51,737 bases of DNA from Spirochaetales bacterium (GTDB lineage: Bacteria; Spirochaetota; Spirochaetia; DAHUYW01). Below, in pieces: positions 41,746-49,849 of this stretch. Each line of letters starts with the position of its first letter. Position 1 is the first letter of the stretch. The notes under the pieces are model-generated. The model saw only the letters and a list, made by a program, of their open reading frames with translations. It was not told the DNA's origin and searched no databases. The stretch lies in contig DAHUYW010000028.1 of NCBI GenBank assembly GCA_027306915.1, forward strand, positions 1 to 51,737. The letters run 5' to 3'. The translations under genes were made by a program, and so were the position numbers.

Positions 41746-42804
41746 CTAAAGCTCCACCTTCACGGGAGCGTTCCTCTCGGCCGACTCCATGATAGCGAGC
41801 ACTGTCTTCGATACGTTGACGCCGTCGCGCAGATCGGTCAGGAAGTCCTCTCCGAAGGCAAGCCGCTCGACGAAGTCGTTTATCGCGGCGTACGCAAATC
41901 CAACGTGGCGGTCGTGGATCTGCGGCTTTACGAACACATCGGGCTGGTCGTAGCGATCGGGAAGGAAGCGCTGGAGCACCCCGTTGTTCGTGAGGTCGAT
42001 GTCGAGCATCCCTTTCGAGCCGAGAATGTTGAGCTTGATGTCGTTGACGTTGGGCTGAGTGTTCGGGACGATCCAGTTGTTCTCGATCGTCGCGATCACT
42101 CCCTTACGGAACTTCATCAGCGTCTGGTAGATATCCGGAACATCGACGCCCTGCGCCTTGAGCACGCCCGAGCGCGAGACCGAATGGACCCACTCGACCT
42201 CATCGTCAAGGAGCCAGCGCAGCGTGTCGATCGTGTGGCTTCCGAGGAACCAGAGGATCGAGGATTTTGCGGCCCAGACAAGCATCTGCAGCGGAACCGA
42301 GACGACGTCGTTCAGGCGATAATAGGCGGACACGAGCTCACCGAGCTCGCCGCGGCGGATCGAGTCGCGCGCGAGGACTATCGGAGGGCTCCAGCGAGCG
42401 TGGAAGTCGACCATGAGGCGAACCTTGTTTCGCGTGACGGAATCCACAATTGCCGCGATATCCTCATGCGTCGTTGCAAGGGGCTTTTCGAGGAGGATGT
42501 GCTTCCCCGCTTCTGCGGCAAGAACGGCGGGAGCACGGTGCATGCTGTCAGGGGTCGCTATTCCTACCGCTTCAATCTCGGGGTTGGCTAGGAAGGCATC
42601 GATGTCGCTGTAGGCCTTGGCTCCGAACTGGGCGGCGACGCCCTCCGCGCGATCCTTCTGGAGATCACACACGGCGACCAGGCGCGAGTAGGGACTCGCC
42701 GCGTAGACCTCGGCGTGGGCGCGGCCCCACATACCGGTGCCTATGACTCCGAATCCGACCGGGTTTTGTATCTTGCGCGTTGCGCGAGAAGCGGAGCCGG
42801 ACAT
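41746..42804 (-). CDS. Gfo/Idh/MocA-family oxidoreductase (3 of 3)
   Basis: This 352-aa NAD(P)-dependent dehydrogenase has a Rossmann motif GFGVIGTGMWGRAHAEVY and catalytic E106-K107-P108 in HILLEKPLATT. The C-terminal domain carries LGSHTIDTLRWLL, where the His probably lies near the substrate. It resembles inositol or sugar dehydrogenases. It heads the operon with a CUT1 importer downstream, so it is likely the first enzyme for the imported compound. AAGGAGG precedes the ATG, and the promoter at 42964-42993 is strong. Confidence 0.93.
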   Translation of the reverse strand: MSGSASRATRKIQNPVGFGVIGTGMWGRAHAEVYAASPYSRLVAVCDLQKDRAEGVAAQFGAKAYSDIDAFLANPEIEAVGIATPDSMHRAPAVLAAEAGKHILLEKPLATTHEDIAAIVDSVTRNKVRLMVDFHARWSPPIVLARDSIRRGELGELVSAYYRLNDVVSVPLQMLVWAAKSSILWFLGSHTIDTLRWLLDDEVEWVHSVSRSGVLKAQGVDVPDIYQTLMKFRKGVIATIENNWIVPNTQPNVNDIKLNILGSKGMLDIDLTNNGVLQRFLPDRYDQPDVFVKPQIHDRHVGFAYAAINDFVERLAFGEDFLTDLRDGVNVSKTVLAIMESAERNAPVKVEL

Positions 42805-42963
42805 GGGCGACCTCCTTTCGAAACCGCGGCGCCGCAGTCAGACCCGACAATCGCTCCACCGGATGACTCTTCAGGCAGCAACGATTGCCGGCCGCAGCAC
42901 CATTCCAGTGAAAGTAGCGTTAGTGATGATGAACTTGATTTATCTCGAACAGCTGATACTACG

Positions 42964-42993
42964 ATTGTAGGCCGCCGTGAAATCTGCTGTCAA
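42964..42993 (-). promoter_or_regulatory. Strong sigma-70 promoter of the Gfo/Idh/MocA-MalEFG operon
   Basis: Minus-strand TTGACA (42988-42993), an 18-bp spacer and TACAAT (42964-42969) give an almost consensus promoter about 160 bp before the gene. No clear CRE-like operator was found in the leader; AGCGTT (about 42918) has only the inner core. Confidence 0.75.
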
Positions 42994-43255
42994 GGAAATA
43001 AACCCGGTCGGCTCGACAACCTGCGCCTCCGCCGCAGCCCCGACCGCAGAAGGACTCGTCGCCGCAGGGGCACGTCCGGCGCACGCCGCCGCCGGGGCCC
43101 CGGACTTAAGGCGCACCTGCGGCCGCAGGCATGGGTCGCCGCCTGGGAATCGCAGCGGAAGCAGGCGCCGGCCTTGGTGCGCAAGTTCTTCGTGGTAGAA
43201 TTGCGGGATCCGAGAGATTGCCTTGCGAGAAAGCTTGGCCAAGGCACGAGGCGAG
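42994..43255. other. GC-rich non-coding stretch
   Basis: Between the minus-strand promoter and the HEAT-like gene start no supportable gene is seen. Short frames on both strands are Arg/Ala/Pro-rich and lack family patterns or ribosome-binding sites. A TTG start at 43223 would extend the next gene by 11 codons. Confidence 0.4.
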
Positions 43256-44005
43256 ATGGGCAGGCGCGAGGAGTATCGAACAAAGCTCAAGACCCTGGCG
43301 GAGTGGGACGGCTACCTCCGTCGCGAGTCGGGCCTACCGGGCCCACGGGGGAATCTCGAGCTTGCGCAGGCGGTGGCCGACGAGGGCGAGCTCTCCCTCT
43401 TCGAGCGCTACTTGGGCTACGGCGCCGACGAGGCGCCCACCAACGACCCCGGCGAGTTTCTCGCTTTCTGCGGCGTCGTCGGGATGGGGCGTCTTGCAGC
43501 CGAGGGTGATCGGGATGCGCTCGCGCGTATCCGAGCCTCGGCCTCCGATCCGCGCTGGAGGATGCGCGAGGGGGTCGCGATGGCGCTCCAGCGGGTGGGG
43601 GACGCGGACATGGGCGTTCTCATCCACGAGATGCGGGGATGGGCGAAGGGGTCGCTTCTCGAGCGAAAGGCCGCCGCCGCCGCGCTCTGCGAGCCGCGCC
43701 TCCTCCGGCGGCCGGAGCACGCGCGAGCGGCGCTCGCGATAATCGAGGCGATCACGCGGACCCTTCGTCTGGAGACGGACCGCGCAGCCGAGGAGTTCCT
43801 CGTCCTGCGGAAGGGGCTCGGCTACTGCTGGAGCGTTGTCGTCGCGGCGGAGCCCGGCGAGGGGAAGGCTCTCATGGAGGCGTGGCTCGACGATCCCGAT
43901 AAGGACATCCGATGGATCATGCGCGAGAACCTGAAGAAGAACCGGCTCGAGCGTGTCGACGCCCGCTGGGTCGAAAGGGCGAGGGCGCGCGTCGGAGCAC
44001 GCTAA
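43256..44005 (+). CDS. HEAT-repeat-like protein
   Basis: The 249-aa product is almost all alpha-helical with HEAT-like repeats: DPRWRMREGVAMALQRVGD (about 104-122) and DPDKDIRWIMRENLKKNRL (about 217-235) show the typical D-P-x-W-x-x-R-E/x-x-x-x-A-L spacing. There is no catalytic motif, signal or TM. HEAT proteins are scaffolds; some relatives are DNA alkylation repair-like or PBS-lyase-like, but no such assignment is justified. The ATG at 43256 is preferred over TTG 43223 for its start codon and the GAGGCGAG before it. Confidence 0.75.
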   Translation: MGRREEYRTKLKTLAEWDGYLRRESGLPGPRGNLELAQAVADEGELSLFERYLGYGADEAPTNDPGEFLAFCGVVGMGRLAAEGDRDALARIRASASDPRWRMREGVAMALQRVGDADMGVLIHEMRGWAKGSLLERKAAAAALCEPRLLRRPEHARAALAIIEAITRTLRLETDRAAEEFLVLRKGLGYCWSVVVAAEPGEGKALMEAWLDDPDKDIRWIMRENLKKNRLERVDARWVERARARVGAR

Positions 44006-44084
44006 GGCCGCGGGAGCCTCCGCCTATCGACCTATCTGCGGCCCACGTCGGAAAGCCCATGCAGACAAGCGTGTGTCGGCCGCT

Positions 44085-45281
44085 TTAGGGGAACTCGGTG
44101 ATAAGATCGGCCACCGACATGATGCGGGTGTTGTCCGATAGACGACGGGACGGAGTTGCCGGGCAGACGATTCCTGCCTTCCCCGCCTTCCAGGAAATTC
44201 CGGCCTCCCCTAGCTCGCTGAGAACCGCACGCATCGTTGCCGCGTCTTCCGTTCGAGGATTCTCCGACCATTTACACTCCAGACAGTCGAGCACAGCTCC
44301 GGAATCCAGAAGGAAGTCGATCTCGCGTCCCCGCTGATCTCGATAGAACCAAAGAGTGGCCGGCCGGTCCCTCAAGGCATTCTGCTTCCTGAGCTCGGCA
44401 AACACGAAGGTCTCCCACAGTTGGCCAAGAAAGGCTGACCGCTCGATGTCAGTCTCGCCCAACCCTAGCAGAAAGCAGAGGAGGCCCGTGTCATTGAAAT
44501 AGACCTTCGGAGTCTTCACTACGCGCTTGCCGAAGTTGACGAACCATGGCTCAAGAAAGCTGATCTGACCCGATGCGGCGAGTACGCTTAGCCAGTCGCC
44601 GATGGCTTTGGGACTTACACCGACGTCCTTCGCGATCTCCGTTCTGTTGAGAAGCGTTCCGCTCCGTGCAGCCAATATCCTCAGGAACCGTTCGAAGTCT
44701 CGAAGGTTCGCGACGTTCAGGATTTGGCGGACATCGCGTTCCAGGTATGTGGCGAGATACCCGCGGTAGAAGTCGATGGTTGGGATATCGGGCTCCTTCC
44801 AGAGCTCCGGAAACTGTCCGCGCGCCAGGAACGCGACGAGTGATCGACGATCTTCGTGAATAAGGCCTGCCAGACGGAGATCGGCGAACGAAAGGTTTTC
44901 CAGGTCGAGAACCGCGGCACGCCCCGCCAGGCTGTCCGAGACATGCCTCATGAGAACGAATTTCTGGCTGCCCGTTAGAATAAACAGCCCCTTGTCATCC
45001 CTCCGTTCGTCGATGAGGCGCTTCACGTGGCGGAAGAGGCCGGGTGCGTATTGGACCTCGTCGATAACTACCGGCGGCGGGGAGTCGGAAAAGAGGCGCC
45101 CAGGATCGTTTTCCGCCTGTTCGGCCAGACTCGGAAGATCAAGGCTGACATATTGATGAGTGGGGAAGACGGTGCGCGCAAGAGTAGTCTTCCCGGATTG
45201 GCGAGCACCGGTGACGATAAGCGACGGGAAGGCGCGGGCCAAAGCCAGAGCCTTTCTCTCCACCGATCGGACGATGTGCAC
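44085..45281 (-). CDS. AAA+ ATPase with DUF4143 domain (1 of 2)
   Basis: This 398-aa protein has a P-loop GARQSGKTT (25-33), a Walker B region PPPVVIDEVQYAP, sensor-like LFILTGSQKF, and a C-terminal DUF4143 domain (IARYLATYLERDVRQILNV-like helix, then KVYFNDTGLLCFLLGL, LWETFVFAEL and ECKWSENP, a nuclease-like PD-(D/E)xK remnant). The family is widespread and its function is unresolved. The start is GTG at 45279-45281, apparently at the very 5-prime end of the transcript. It shares domain order with the 48607 gene but is clearly different in sequence. Confidence 0.9.
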   Translation of the reverse strand: MHIVRSVERKALALARAFPSLIVTGARQSGKTTLARTVFPTHQYVSLDLPSLAEQAENDPGRLFSDSPPPVVIDEVQYAPGLFRHVKRLIDERRDDKGLFILTGSQKFVLMRHVSDSLAGRAAVLDLENLSFADLRLAGLIHEDRRSLVAFLARGQFPELWKEPDIPTIDFYRGYLATYLERDVRQILNVANLRDFERFLRILAARSGTLLNRTEIAKDVGVSPKAIGDWLSVLAASGQISFLEPWFVNFGKRVVKTPKVYFNDTGLLCFLLGLGETDIERSAFLGQLWETFVFAELRKQNALRDRPATLWFYRDQRGREIDFLLDSGAVLDCLECKWSENPRTEDAATMRAVLSELGEAGISWKAGKAGIVCPATPSRRLSDNTRIMSVADLITEFP

Positions 45282-45287
45282 GGGACA

Positions 45288-45316
45288 AAACTAACCTATG
45301 AAGGTGGACTTGTCAA
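45288..45316 (-). promoter_or_regulatory. Promoter of the first DUF4143 gene, leaderless start
   Basis: TTGACA (45311-45316), a 17-bp spacer and TAGTTT (45288-45293) lie so that the expected transcription start falls on the GTG start codon (45281). No ribosome-binding site precedes the GTG. The spacer contains ACCT-TCAT-AGGT, a small inverted repeat. Confidence 0.55.
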
Positions 45317-45388
45317 CCTTTGAGGATCGTATTGCCGGGCGTCATGGATGAAGGAGATCGGCCGATTCCCTTCGAGGTGGGCCGGGAA

Positions 45389-46771
45389 CTACCCTCGGAT
45401 ACGATCCCAAAAACTCCGCTTTCTGCCGTGGCGCGTCTTGAGCGCTGCGGTGAACTCCGCCATCCCTTCCAGCCCGGAAGGATAGGCCGAAATCTGCCGC
45501 TCAAGCTTCACGAGCTTCTCGAAGTAGTCCACCGCATGGTGATAGGCCCTGGAATACCCCCGCTCGAGGATGTCGAGAAGCAGTGTGCGGTAGAGGACCA
45601 CCTGCGGCACAATCCTGCCCGCACTGTCAAATGCTTGCGCCAATTCGAGGAGGCTGCCGTAGAAAGCAGGCGGCAGGGCTTCCCGGCGCCGCAGGAGGAG
45701 CTCTCCCGCATCGTCGATTGAACCGAGCTCAACAAGCAGCTGCGCTGCTCTGAGGGTTTCCGTGTCGTCAAACGCACGTGTCTTCGCCTCGTCCCGCAAG
45801 GCGGGCCGTTCTTTTTCCGGGAGAAGATCAAACAGCGCCCGAAAGCTCTCCCGCGAAGGCGTGCGCTCGAACAGCCTTCGGGCAAGGTCCATGCGCGCGT
45901 GATGATTTCCCAGTGCCGCGTAGGCTTCGTCGAGAAGTCGATTGCGATCGTAGTCGGAATAGCGGCTGTCGAAGTCCGCAGATTCGAGGAGCTCGACGAC
46001 TCGCTTCGGTCGGCCGAACGCGAGATACTGCTGCGCGATGGCGACGAGTTGCAGCTCGTTCGGGGCAGGGCTGAGCGTCCGCATCGCTTTCTCATAGAGC
46101 TCGGGCTGCTTGAGCGCAATCGCGATCTGCTCCATCCTTGCAAGGGAGCTGAAGCCCGAAACATTGGGCTCCCCTTCCGTCTTGATACTCACTCGCAGCT
46201 CGACTTCGTAGCGTTCATAGAGGGTGCGCAGCTCGTCAGGCGACAGAAGCAGCTCTGCGTTTTCCAACATCCGGTCGCGGATGCTCCAGTCGTCATGGTC
46301 TACCATTTTCTTGACGTGGTCCGCCCAACCCGCGGGGGGGCGGGGCAGCTTCGCCGCCGCCTTCATCCACACAATCGGAAGCCGCTGGAGCTCGGCGCCC
46401 ACGTCTCCATCGGAGTCATCGACTGCGCCGGCGATGTGCTCCTCGGCGGACATGGCGGCCTCGGCAAGGTTGAAGGCCTGTTTCGGATCGGCAGGGAGCA
46501 CCTCCCGCTCTAGCGCGTCAATGACGGTTCCAATCTCGCGGGCGAATGCTCCCGATTCGCGGTACGAGACAAGACGGGATTGCCCCTTCCATCGGGTAAG
46601 CGCCTCTTGAACAACCCGTGCGGCGCCGTCGAAGTCGCCTGTCGCACCGGCTGCCTCGACGCGGGCTCGCGCAGCGTCATCGCCCCACTCGTAGAGCTCC
46701 ACAAGGGCGTCAATGAGCGTCTCCCTGGGCACGCTTGCAAGGCGCCCTCTTAACTCGTCGGTGTCCACCAC
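45389..46771 (-). CDS. DUF6880-like helical-repeat protein
   Basis: This 460-aa cytoplasmic protein is rich in TPR/SEL1-like helical pairs over about 150-400 (e.g. EQIAIALKQPELYEKAMRTLSPAPNELQLVAIAQQYLAFGR). The C-terminal ILERGYSRAYHHAVDYFEKL...LKTRHGRKRSFWDRIRG closely follows the end signature I recall for DUF6880. The N-terminal part has the family-like start VPRETLIDALVELYEWGDDAARARVE. Function is unknown; relatives often have SWIM-like zinc fingers, which I do not see. The GTG start has GGGGGGA just upstream. It is followed by the first DUF4143 gene. Confidence 0.65.
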   Translation of the reverse strand: MVDTDELRGRLASVPRETLIDALVELYEWGDDAARARVEAAGATGDFDGAARVVQEALTRWKGQSRLVSYRESGAFAREIGTVIDALEREVLPADPKQAFNLAEAAMSAEEHIAGAVDDSDGDVGAELQRLPIVWMKAAAKLPRPPAGWADHVKKMVDHDDWSIRDRMLENAELLLSPDELRTLYERYEVELRVSIKTEGEPNVSGFSSLARMEQIAIALKQPELYEKAMRTLSPAPNELQLVAIAQQYLAFGRPKRVVELLESADFDSRYSDYDRNRLLDEAYAALGNHHARMDLARRLFERTPSRESFRALFDLLPEKERPALRDEAKTRAFDDTETLRAAQLLVELGSIDDAGELLLRRREALPPAFYGSLLELAQAFDSAGRIVPQVVLYRTLLLDILERGYSRAYHHAVDYFEKLVKLERQISAYPSGLEGMAEFTAALKTRHGRKRSFWDRIRG

Positions 46772-46894
46772 GTTCCCCCCATGTGAATGATGGAGCGAGT
46801 TTACCAGCGACCGCCAATAAGCGGAAGGCTCTCAGCCAGCCGTTCCAGAAGCCGTTGAACCACAGCCGCCGGCAGTTGTACATTGTTTACCAAA

Positions 46895-47458
46895 ATGGAA
46901 AGCAACGTCCGACTAGATCTCCCTGATTTCGACGAAACCGTGCGGCCGACGTGGCCGGGGACGCGGAACGGCGGCGAGGAGGGGGGCTGGGGGGCGGGCT
47001 CGCAGCTTGTCCAGATCCACGACCACCTCCGTGAAACGGCTCGTGAGCTTCTGGCCGCGATCGACGACTTCATTGCCGGCGGATCGGACATCGAGGGTGC
47101 GCGCGCCGTCGTGCGCGAGCTTTCGGCGCGCCGGAGCTACTCGGCGATCGGATCCTTCTGCTCCGGTTTCTGCACCCTGCTCACGATGCACCACTCGATC
47201 GAGGATCGCGCGGTCTTCCCCGGCCTCGGGCGTGCAGAACCTGCGGCCCTACCGGTGCTCCGGCGGCTCATGGCCGAGCACGAGGTGATCGCCGAGATCA
47301 TCGCCCTAGTGCACGAAGCGATCGACGCCGCCGAGCGGGACCGGGGGCAGGCGGTCGGCCTGAAGCGCCTCGCCGAGCACCTCCGCGACAGGCTCTTCTC
47401 ACACCTGCGCTACGAGGAGGCGCAGCTCGTGCCGGCACTGAACGCGCACGGGTTCTGA
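46895..47458 (+). CDS. Hemerythrin HHE-domain protein
   Basis: This 187-aa protein is a four-helix HHE/hemerythrin-like unit that binds a di-iron centre. Candidate ligands are His in QIHDHLRE, His-His and Glu in MHHSIEDRAVF, His and Glu in LMAEHEVIAEI, and His/Glu in LFSHLRYEEAQLV. Family members store or sense oxygen, iron or nitric oxide. The first 35 residues (with GGEEGGWGAGSQ) are a low-complexity extension. ATG 46895 is preferred to the TTG 12 bp upstream. Confidence 0.88.
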   Translation: MESNVRLDLPDFDETVRPTWPGTRNGGEEGGWGAGSQLVQIHDHLRETARELLAAIDDFIAGGSDIEGARAVVRELSARRSYSAIGSFCSGFCTLLTMHHSIEDRAVFPGLGRAEPAALPVLRRLMAEHEVIAEIIALVHEAIDAAERDRGQAVGLKRLAEHLRDRLFSHLRYEEAQLVPALNAHGF

Positions 47459-47469
47459 AGGCCTGCGGG

Positions 47470-47670
47470 CTACAGCTTCAACAGCTCGAGCACCTTGTAG
47501 ATGACGAAGGCTGGCCACACCAGCGCCTTCAAGATTCCGAGAGCTCCCATCCAAAAGGTCGTCGCGTGACCCACGAAATAGACCGCTGCGCCGATGATGG
47601 TGAGCCCATAGGATCCGCCGAAGATTCCGGTATTCCCGGCGGAGCCTCCCCGGCCGTGCTCTCTCGCCAT
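47470..47670 (-). CDS. Small membrane protein
   Basis: The 66-aa product has a charged/Gly-rich N-terminus and two hydrophobic segments (about 22-38 and 43-62), probably two TM helices with a short turn. No family is recognised with confidence. The ATG 47668-47670 follows GGAGGAAGCA directly. It converges on the hemerythrin gene with an 11-bp gap. Confidence 0.7.
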   Translation of the reverse strand: MAREHGRGGSAGNTGIFGGSYGLTIIGAAVYFVGHATTFWMGALGILKALVWPAFVIYKVLELLKL

Positions 47671-47804
47671 TGCTTCCTCCTTACGTAGTCGCGCGTGATC
47701 CTCGTATCCTGCGGGACGCCGACGCAATTGTCAATCGCGGGCGGAATTGTTCCGATTCAGATAGACGCTGTCGATGACGGCCGCGCTGGCCCAAGCGGCC
47801 CTGC

Positions 47805-48503
47805 TCACCACACGCCAGGGAGAAGGCGATAGCGCGTCCTTCGGGAGTACTCGGCGTAGCCCGCGAGCTCCGCCTGGAGCGTCCTGTCTTCAAGCGCGGT
47901 GCGGACGACTACCGCCGCCACGACCAACAGCGTCGGGACGAAGGCCCAGAGTGAATCCAGAAGGAGCGGCGTTGCGACGAAGCCGACGAGTGCGCCGGCA
48001 TATCCCGGATGGCGGACGAGGCGATAGGGTCCGCTTGAGACGACCTGATGACCGCGCTCGCTCTGGATGCGGACCGTCCCTGAGAAGAAGCGATTCTCGA
48101 TGAGAGCCCACGACGAGAAGAGGTACCCGAGTAGGAGGCCTCCAAGCCCGACGAGCTCCACTGCAAGCGATACGGAGAGCGGCCGCCCGAGGGAGCGATC
48201 CAGGCCCGCGACGACAAGAACCAGGATCGAGCACAGACCCAGGAGCGGAGCGAGGATCTTGTCCCATCGCTTGGTATCCTTCTGCGTCAGGAAGCGGGCG
48301 CGCTCGGCGAGGAGATCCGGATGGCGGCGCGCCGCTAGCGCGCGGCTTAACACAAACGCCACGAGGCCGGAAAGCACATAGACCCATGCGCCCCACCAGC
48401 TCCAATCGCCGGAGATGATCATGGGCAGAAGCGGCACCGCCACGATGAAAAGGGCCACCTGCGCCACGGCCCGCACGGTCAGGATCGCGTCGGATTTGGA
48501 CAT
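47805..48503 (-). CDS. Isoprenylcysteine methyltransferase (ICMT)/PEMT-like membrane protein
   Basis: This 232-aa membrane protein has five or so TM helices. The family signature is near the C-terminus: GHQVVSSGPYRLVRHPGYAGALVGF, then ALEDRTLQAELAGYAEYSRRTRYRLLPGVW, where R-H-P-x-Y and E-x-x-x-L bind S-adenosylmethionine. Such bacterial proteins methylate unknown acceptors, perhaps lipids or isoprenoids. The ATG at 48501-48503 lies 8 bp after GTGGAGG; the GTG at 48518 overlaps that site and is less likely. Confidence 0.9.
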   Translation of the reverse strand: MSKSDAILTVRAVAQVALFIVAVPLLPMIISGDWSWWGAWVYVLSGLVAFVLSRALAARRHPDLLAERARFLTQKDTKRWDKILAPLLGLCSILVLVVAGLDRSLGRPLSVSLAVELVGLGGLLLGYLFSSWALIENRFFSGTVRIQSERGHQVVSSGPYRLVRHPGYAGALVGFVATPLLLDSLWAFVPTLLVVAAVVVRTALEDRTLQAELAGYAEYSRRTRYRLLPGVW

Positions 48504-48518
48504 GGTCGACGCCTCCAC

Positions 48519-48560
48519 CTATCATGATAGACCGTTTTGGGAACGGCGGGTTTCCCAAAA
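48519..48560 (-). promoter_or_regulatory. Two palindromes before the ICMT-like gene
   Basis: CTATCATGATAG (48519-48530) is a perfect 12-bp palindrome; on the minus strand it contains TATCAT, a 5/6 match to a -10 box. TTTTGGGAA/TTCCCAAAA (48535-48560, 8-nt spacer) is a second perfect inverted repeat. Both are candidate operators; no matching -35 is seen. Confidence 0.45.
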
Positions 48561-48606
48561 AAACGACGGGAATCGCCGTTTCCGGGTAGGGAGGTGCGGA
48601 GGTCTC

Positions 48607-49812
48607 CTACGTCAGGGGGGCCGCAACGACGTGACGGCTTGCCCGGCGCAGCGAAGTTCCCGCGTAGATGATCATTCCGTTCTCTTCGCGTCCGCTTAAG
48701 GAGAGCCACTTCTCGATCGGCTCGGCATCAGCCGCGGTGATCGTCCGGGAGGACTTGATCTCCAGCGGCACAAGGTGTTCCCCGTGCTGGATCAACAGGT
48801 CGATCTCCATGCCCTCGTGACTTCGGAGGAAGTAGATTCGATCCGATGGGAAGTATACGGGCAAGAGGGCCGTGATCTCGTTGATGACCGCCGTCTCGAA
48901 GAGGCGCCCCGTCTGGGGATGCGCAGGAAACTGTTCCGGCGGAATCCGAAGCAGATGCGCCGCAAGGCCGCAGTCGCCCCAGACGAGCTTGGGCGACTTC
49001 ACAAGCCGCTTGCCGATGTTTTCGTACCACGGTTCGATGCGGCGGATCAGGAGGCTTGCTTCGAGAATCGAGAGGTAGCGGCCCGCCGTGACCGGGCTGA
49101 GTCCCGCGTCTCGCGCAATCGACGCTTGATTCAGGATCTGGGCAGTGCGACCGGCGGAGAGCTCCATCACCCTGGAGAACTCGGCGAGATGGGCGATGTC
49201 GGAGATCATCCGCAGATCTCGCTCGAGGTAGGTGCTGCGAAAGGCGTCAAACCAGAGGCTCCGCGAGGGGGGATCGCGGGCGGTGACGCTCAGCGGGAAT
49301 CCGCCGCGCGAAAGATGCTTCCAGTCGAAAGGCGGGCGCTCAGCGGAGCCCGGGTCTCGGCTTTCCCCCCGCAGAATGCTGACCCACGTCGGCTCTATCG
49401 ACCGTTTGTTGAGCTCGAAATAGGTGATGGGAGGCAACCGCAGGATTCCGACACGTCCGGCGAGGACCCGCGATAGATCGACCATATAGTTGAGGTCCGA
49501 CGAGCCGGTGATCAGGAAACGACCGGGCGTTCGTTCACGATCGACGCGAAGCTTGATCTCGCGCAGCAAATCCGGAACGAGCTGCACCTCGTCGATTGTG
49601 AGCGGCGAGGCCGTGTCTACGACCGCCACGGGATCCTTCTCCGCAAGCGAACGAGCGAGGATGTCATCGAGCGTCACGTAAGTGCGACTGCGGGCGATGG
49701 CAGGCCGCTGGACGAGGGTCGACTTGCCCACCTGCCGAGGACCGATGACTGCCACGACGGGAAAGAGCTCGAGCAGCCGCACCAGATGCTGTTCATAGAG
49801 TCGCTCAATCAT
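48607..49812 (-). CDS. AAA+ ATPase with DUF4143 domain (2 of 2)
   Basis: This 401-aa protein has a P-loop GPRQVGKST (24-32), Walker B PLTIDEVQLVPD, sensor segment FLITGSSDL and DUF4143 C-terminus (STYLERDLRMISDIAHLAEF, KLVWGDCGLAAHLL, LFETAVINEI, LVPLEIKSSRT). The final E-I-K motif resembles a PD-(D/E)xK nuclease remnant. Function is unresolved. It starts with ATG 49810-49812, 2-4 nt from the expected transcription start and without an SD, so translation looks leaderless. The promoter contains a perfect operator-like repeat. Confidence 0.9.
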   Translation of the reverse strand: MIERLYEQHLVRLLELFPVVAVIGPRQVGKSTLVQRPAIARSRTYVTLDDILARSLAEKDPVAVVDTASPLTIDEVQLVPDLLREIKLRVDRERTPGRFLITGSSDLNYMVDLSRVLAGRVGILRLPPITYFELNKRSIEPTWVSILRGESRDPGSAERPPFDWKHLSRGGFPLSVTARDPPSRSLWFDAFRSTYLERDLRMISDIAHLAEFSRVMELSAGRTAQILNQASIARDAGLSPVTAGRYLSILEASLLIRRIEPWYENIGKRLVKSPKLVWGDCGLAAHLLRIPPEQFPAHPQTGRLFETAVINEITALLPVYFPSDRIYFLRSHEGMEIDLLIQHGEHLVPLEIKSSRTITAADAEPIEKWLSLSGREENGMIIYAGTSLRRASRHVVAAPLT

Positions 49813-49821
49813 ATCCGTGAA

Positions 49822-49849
49822 ATTATACCACGGCGTGGTAGAATTTCAA
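49822..49849 (-). promoter_or_regulatory. Promoter with spacer palindrome for the second DUF4143 gene
   Basis: TTGAAA (49844-49849), a 16-bp spacer and a perfect TATAAT (49822-49827) form a strong promoter. TACCACG-N-CGTGGTA (49826-49840) fills the spacer and touches the -10 box, the classical place for a repressor. The rest of 49813-50067 shows nothing further I can support. Confidence 0.75.

Noticed and set aside
40108..42591. 827-codon plus-strand frame
   Set aside because: Runs antisense to three well-recognised genes and has the same low-information composition; no ribosome-binding site or family pattern.
42905..42935. Possible third CRE-like site before the Gfo/Idh/MocA-MalEFG operon
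   Set aside because: Only the inner A-N-C-G-N-T core matches; the outer TG and CA are absent.
42974..43120. Short minus-strand Cys-rich frame (CPCGDESFCGRGC)
   Set aside because: Looks like a metal-binding fragment, but it is only about 45 codons, has no start or SD, and a stop directly upstream; GC-rich codons alone give such runs of Cys and Gly.
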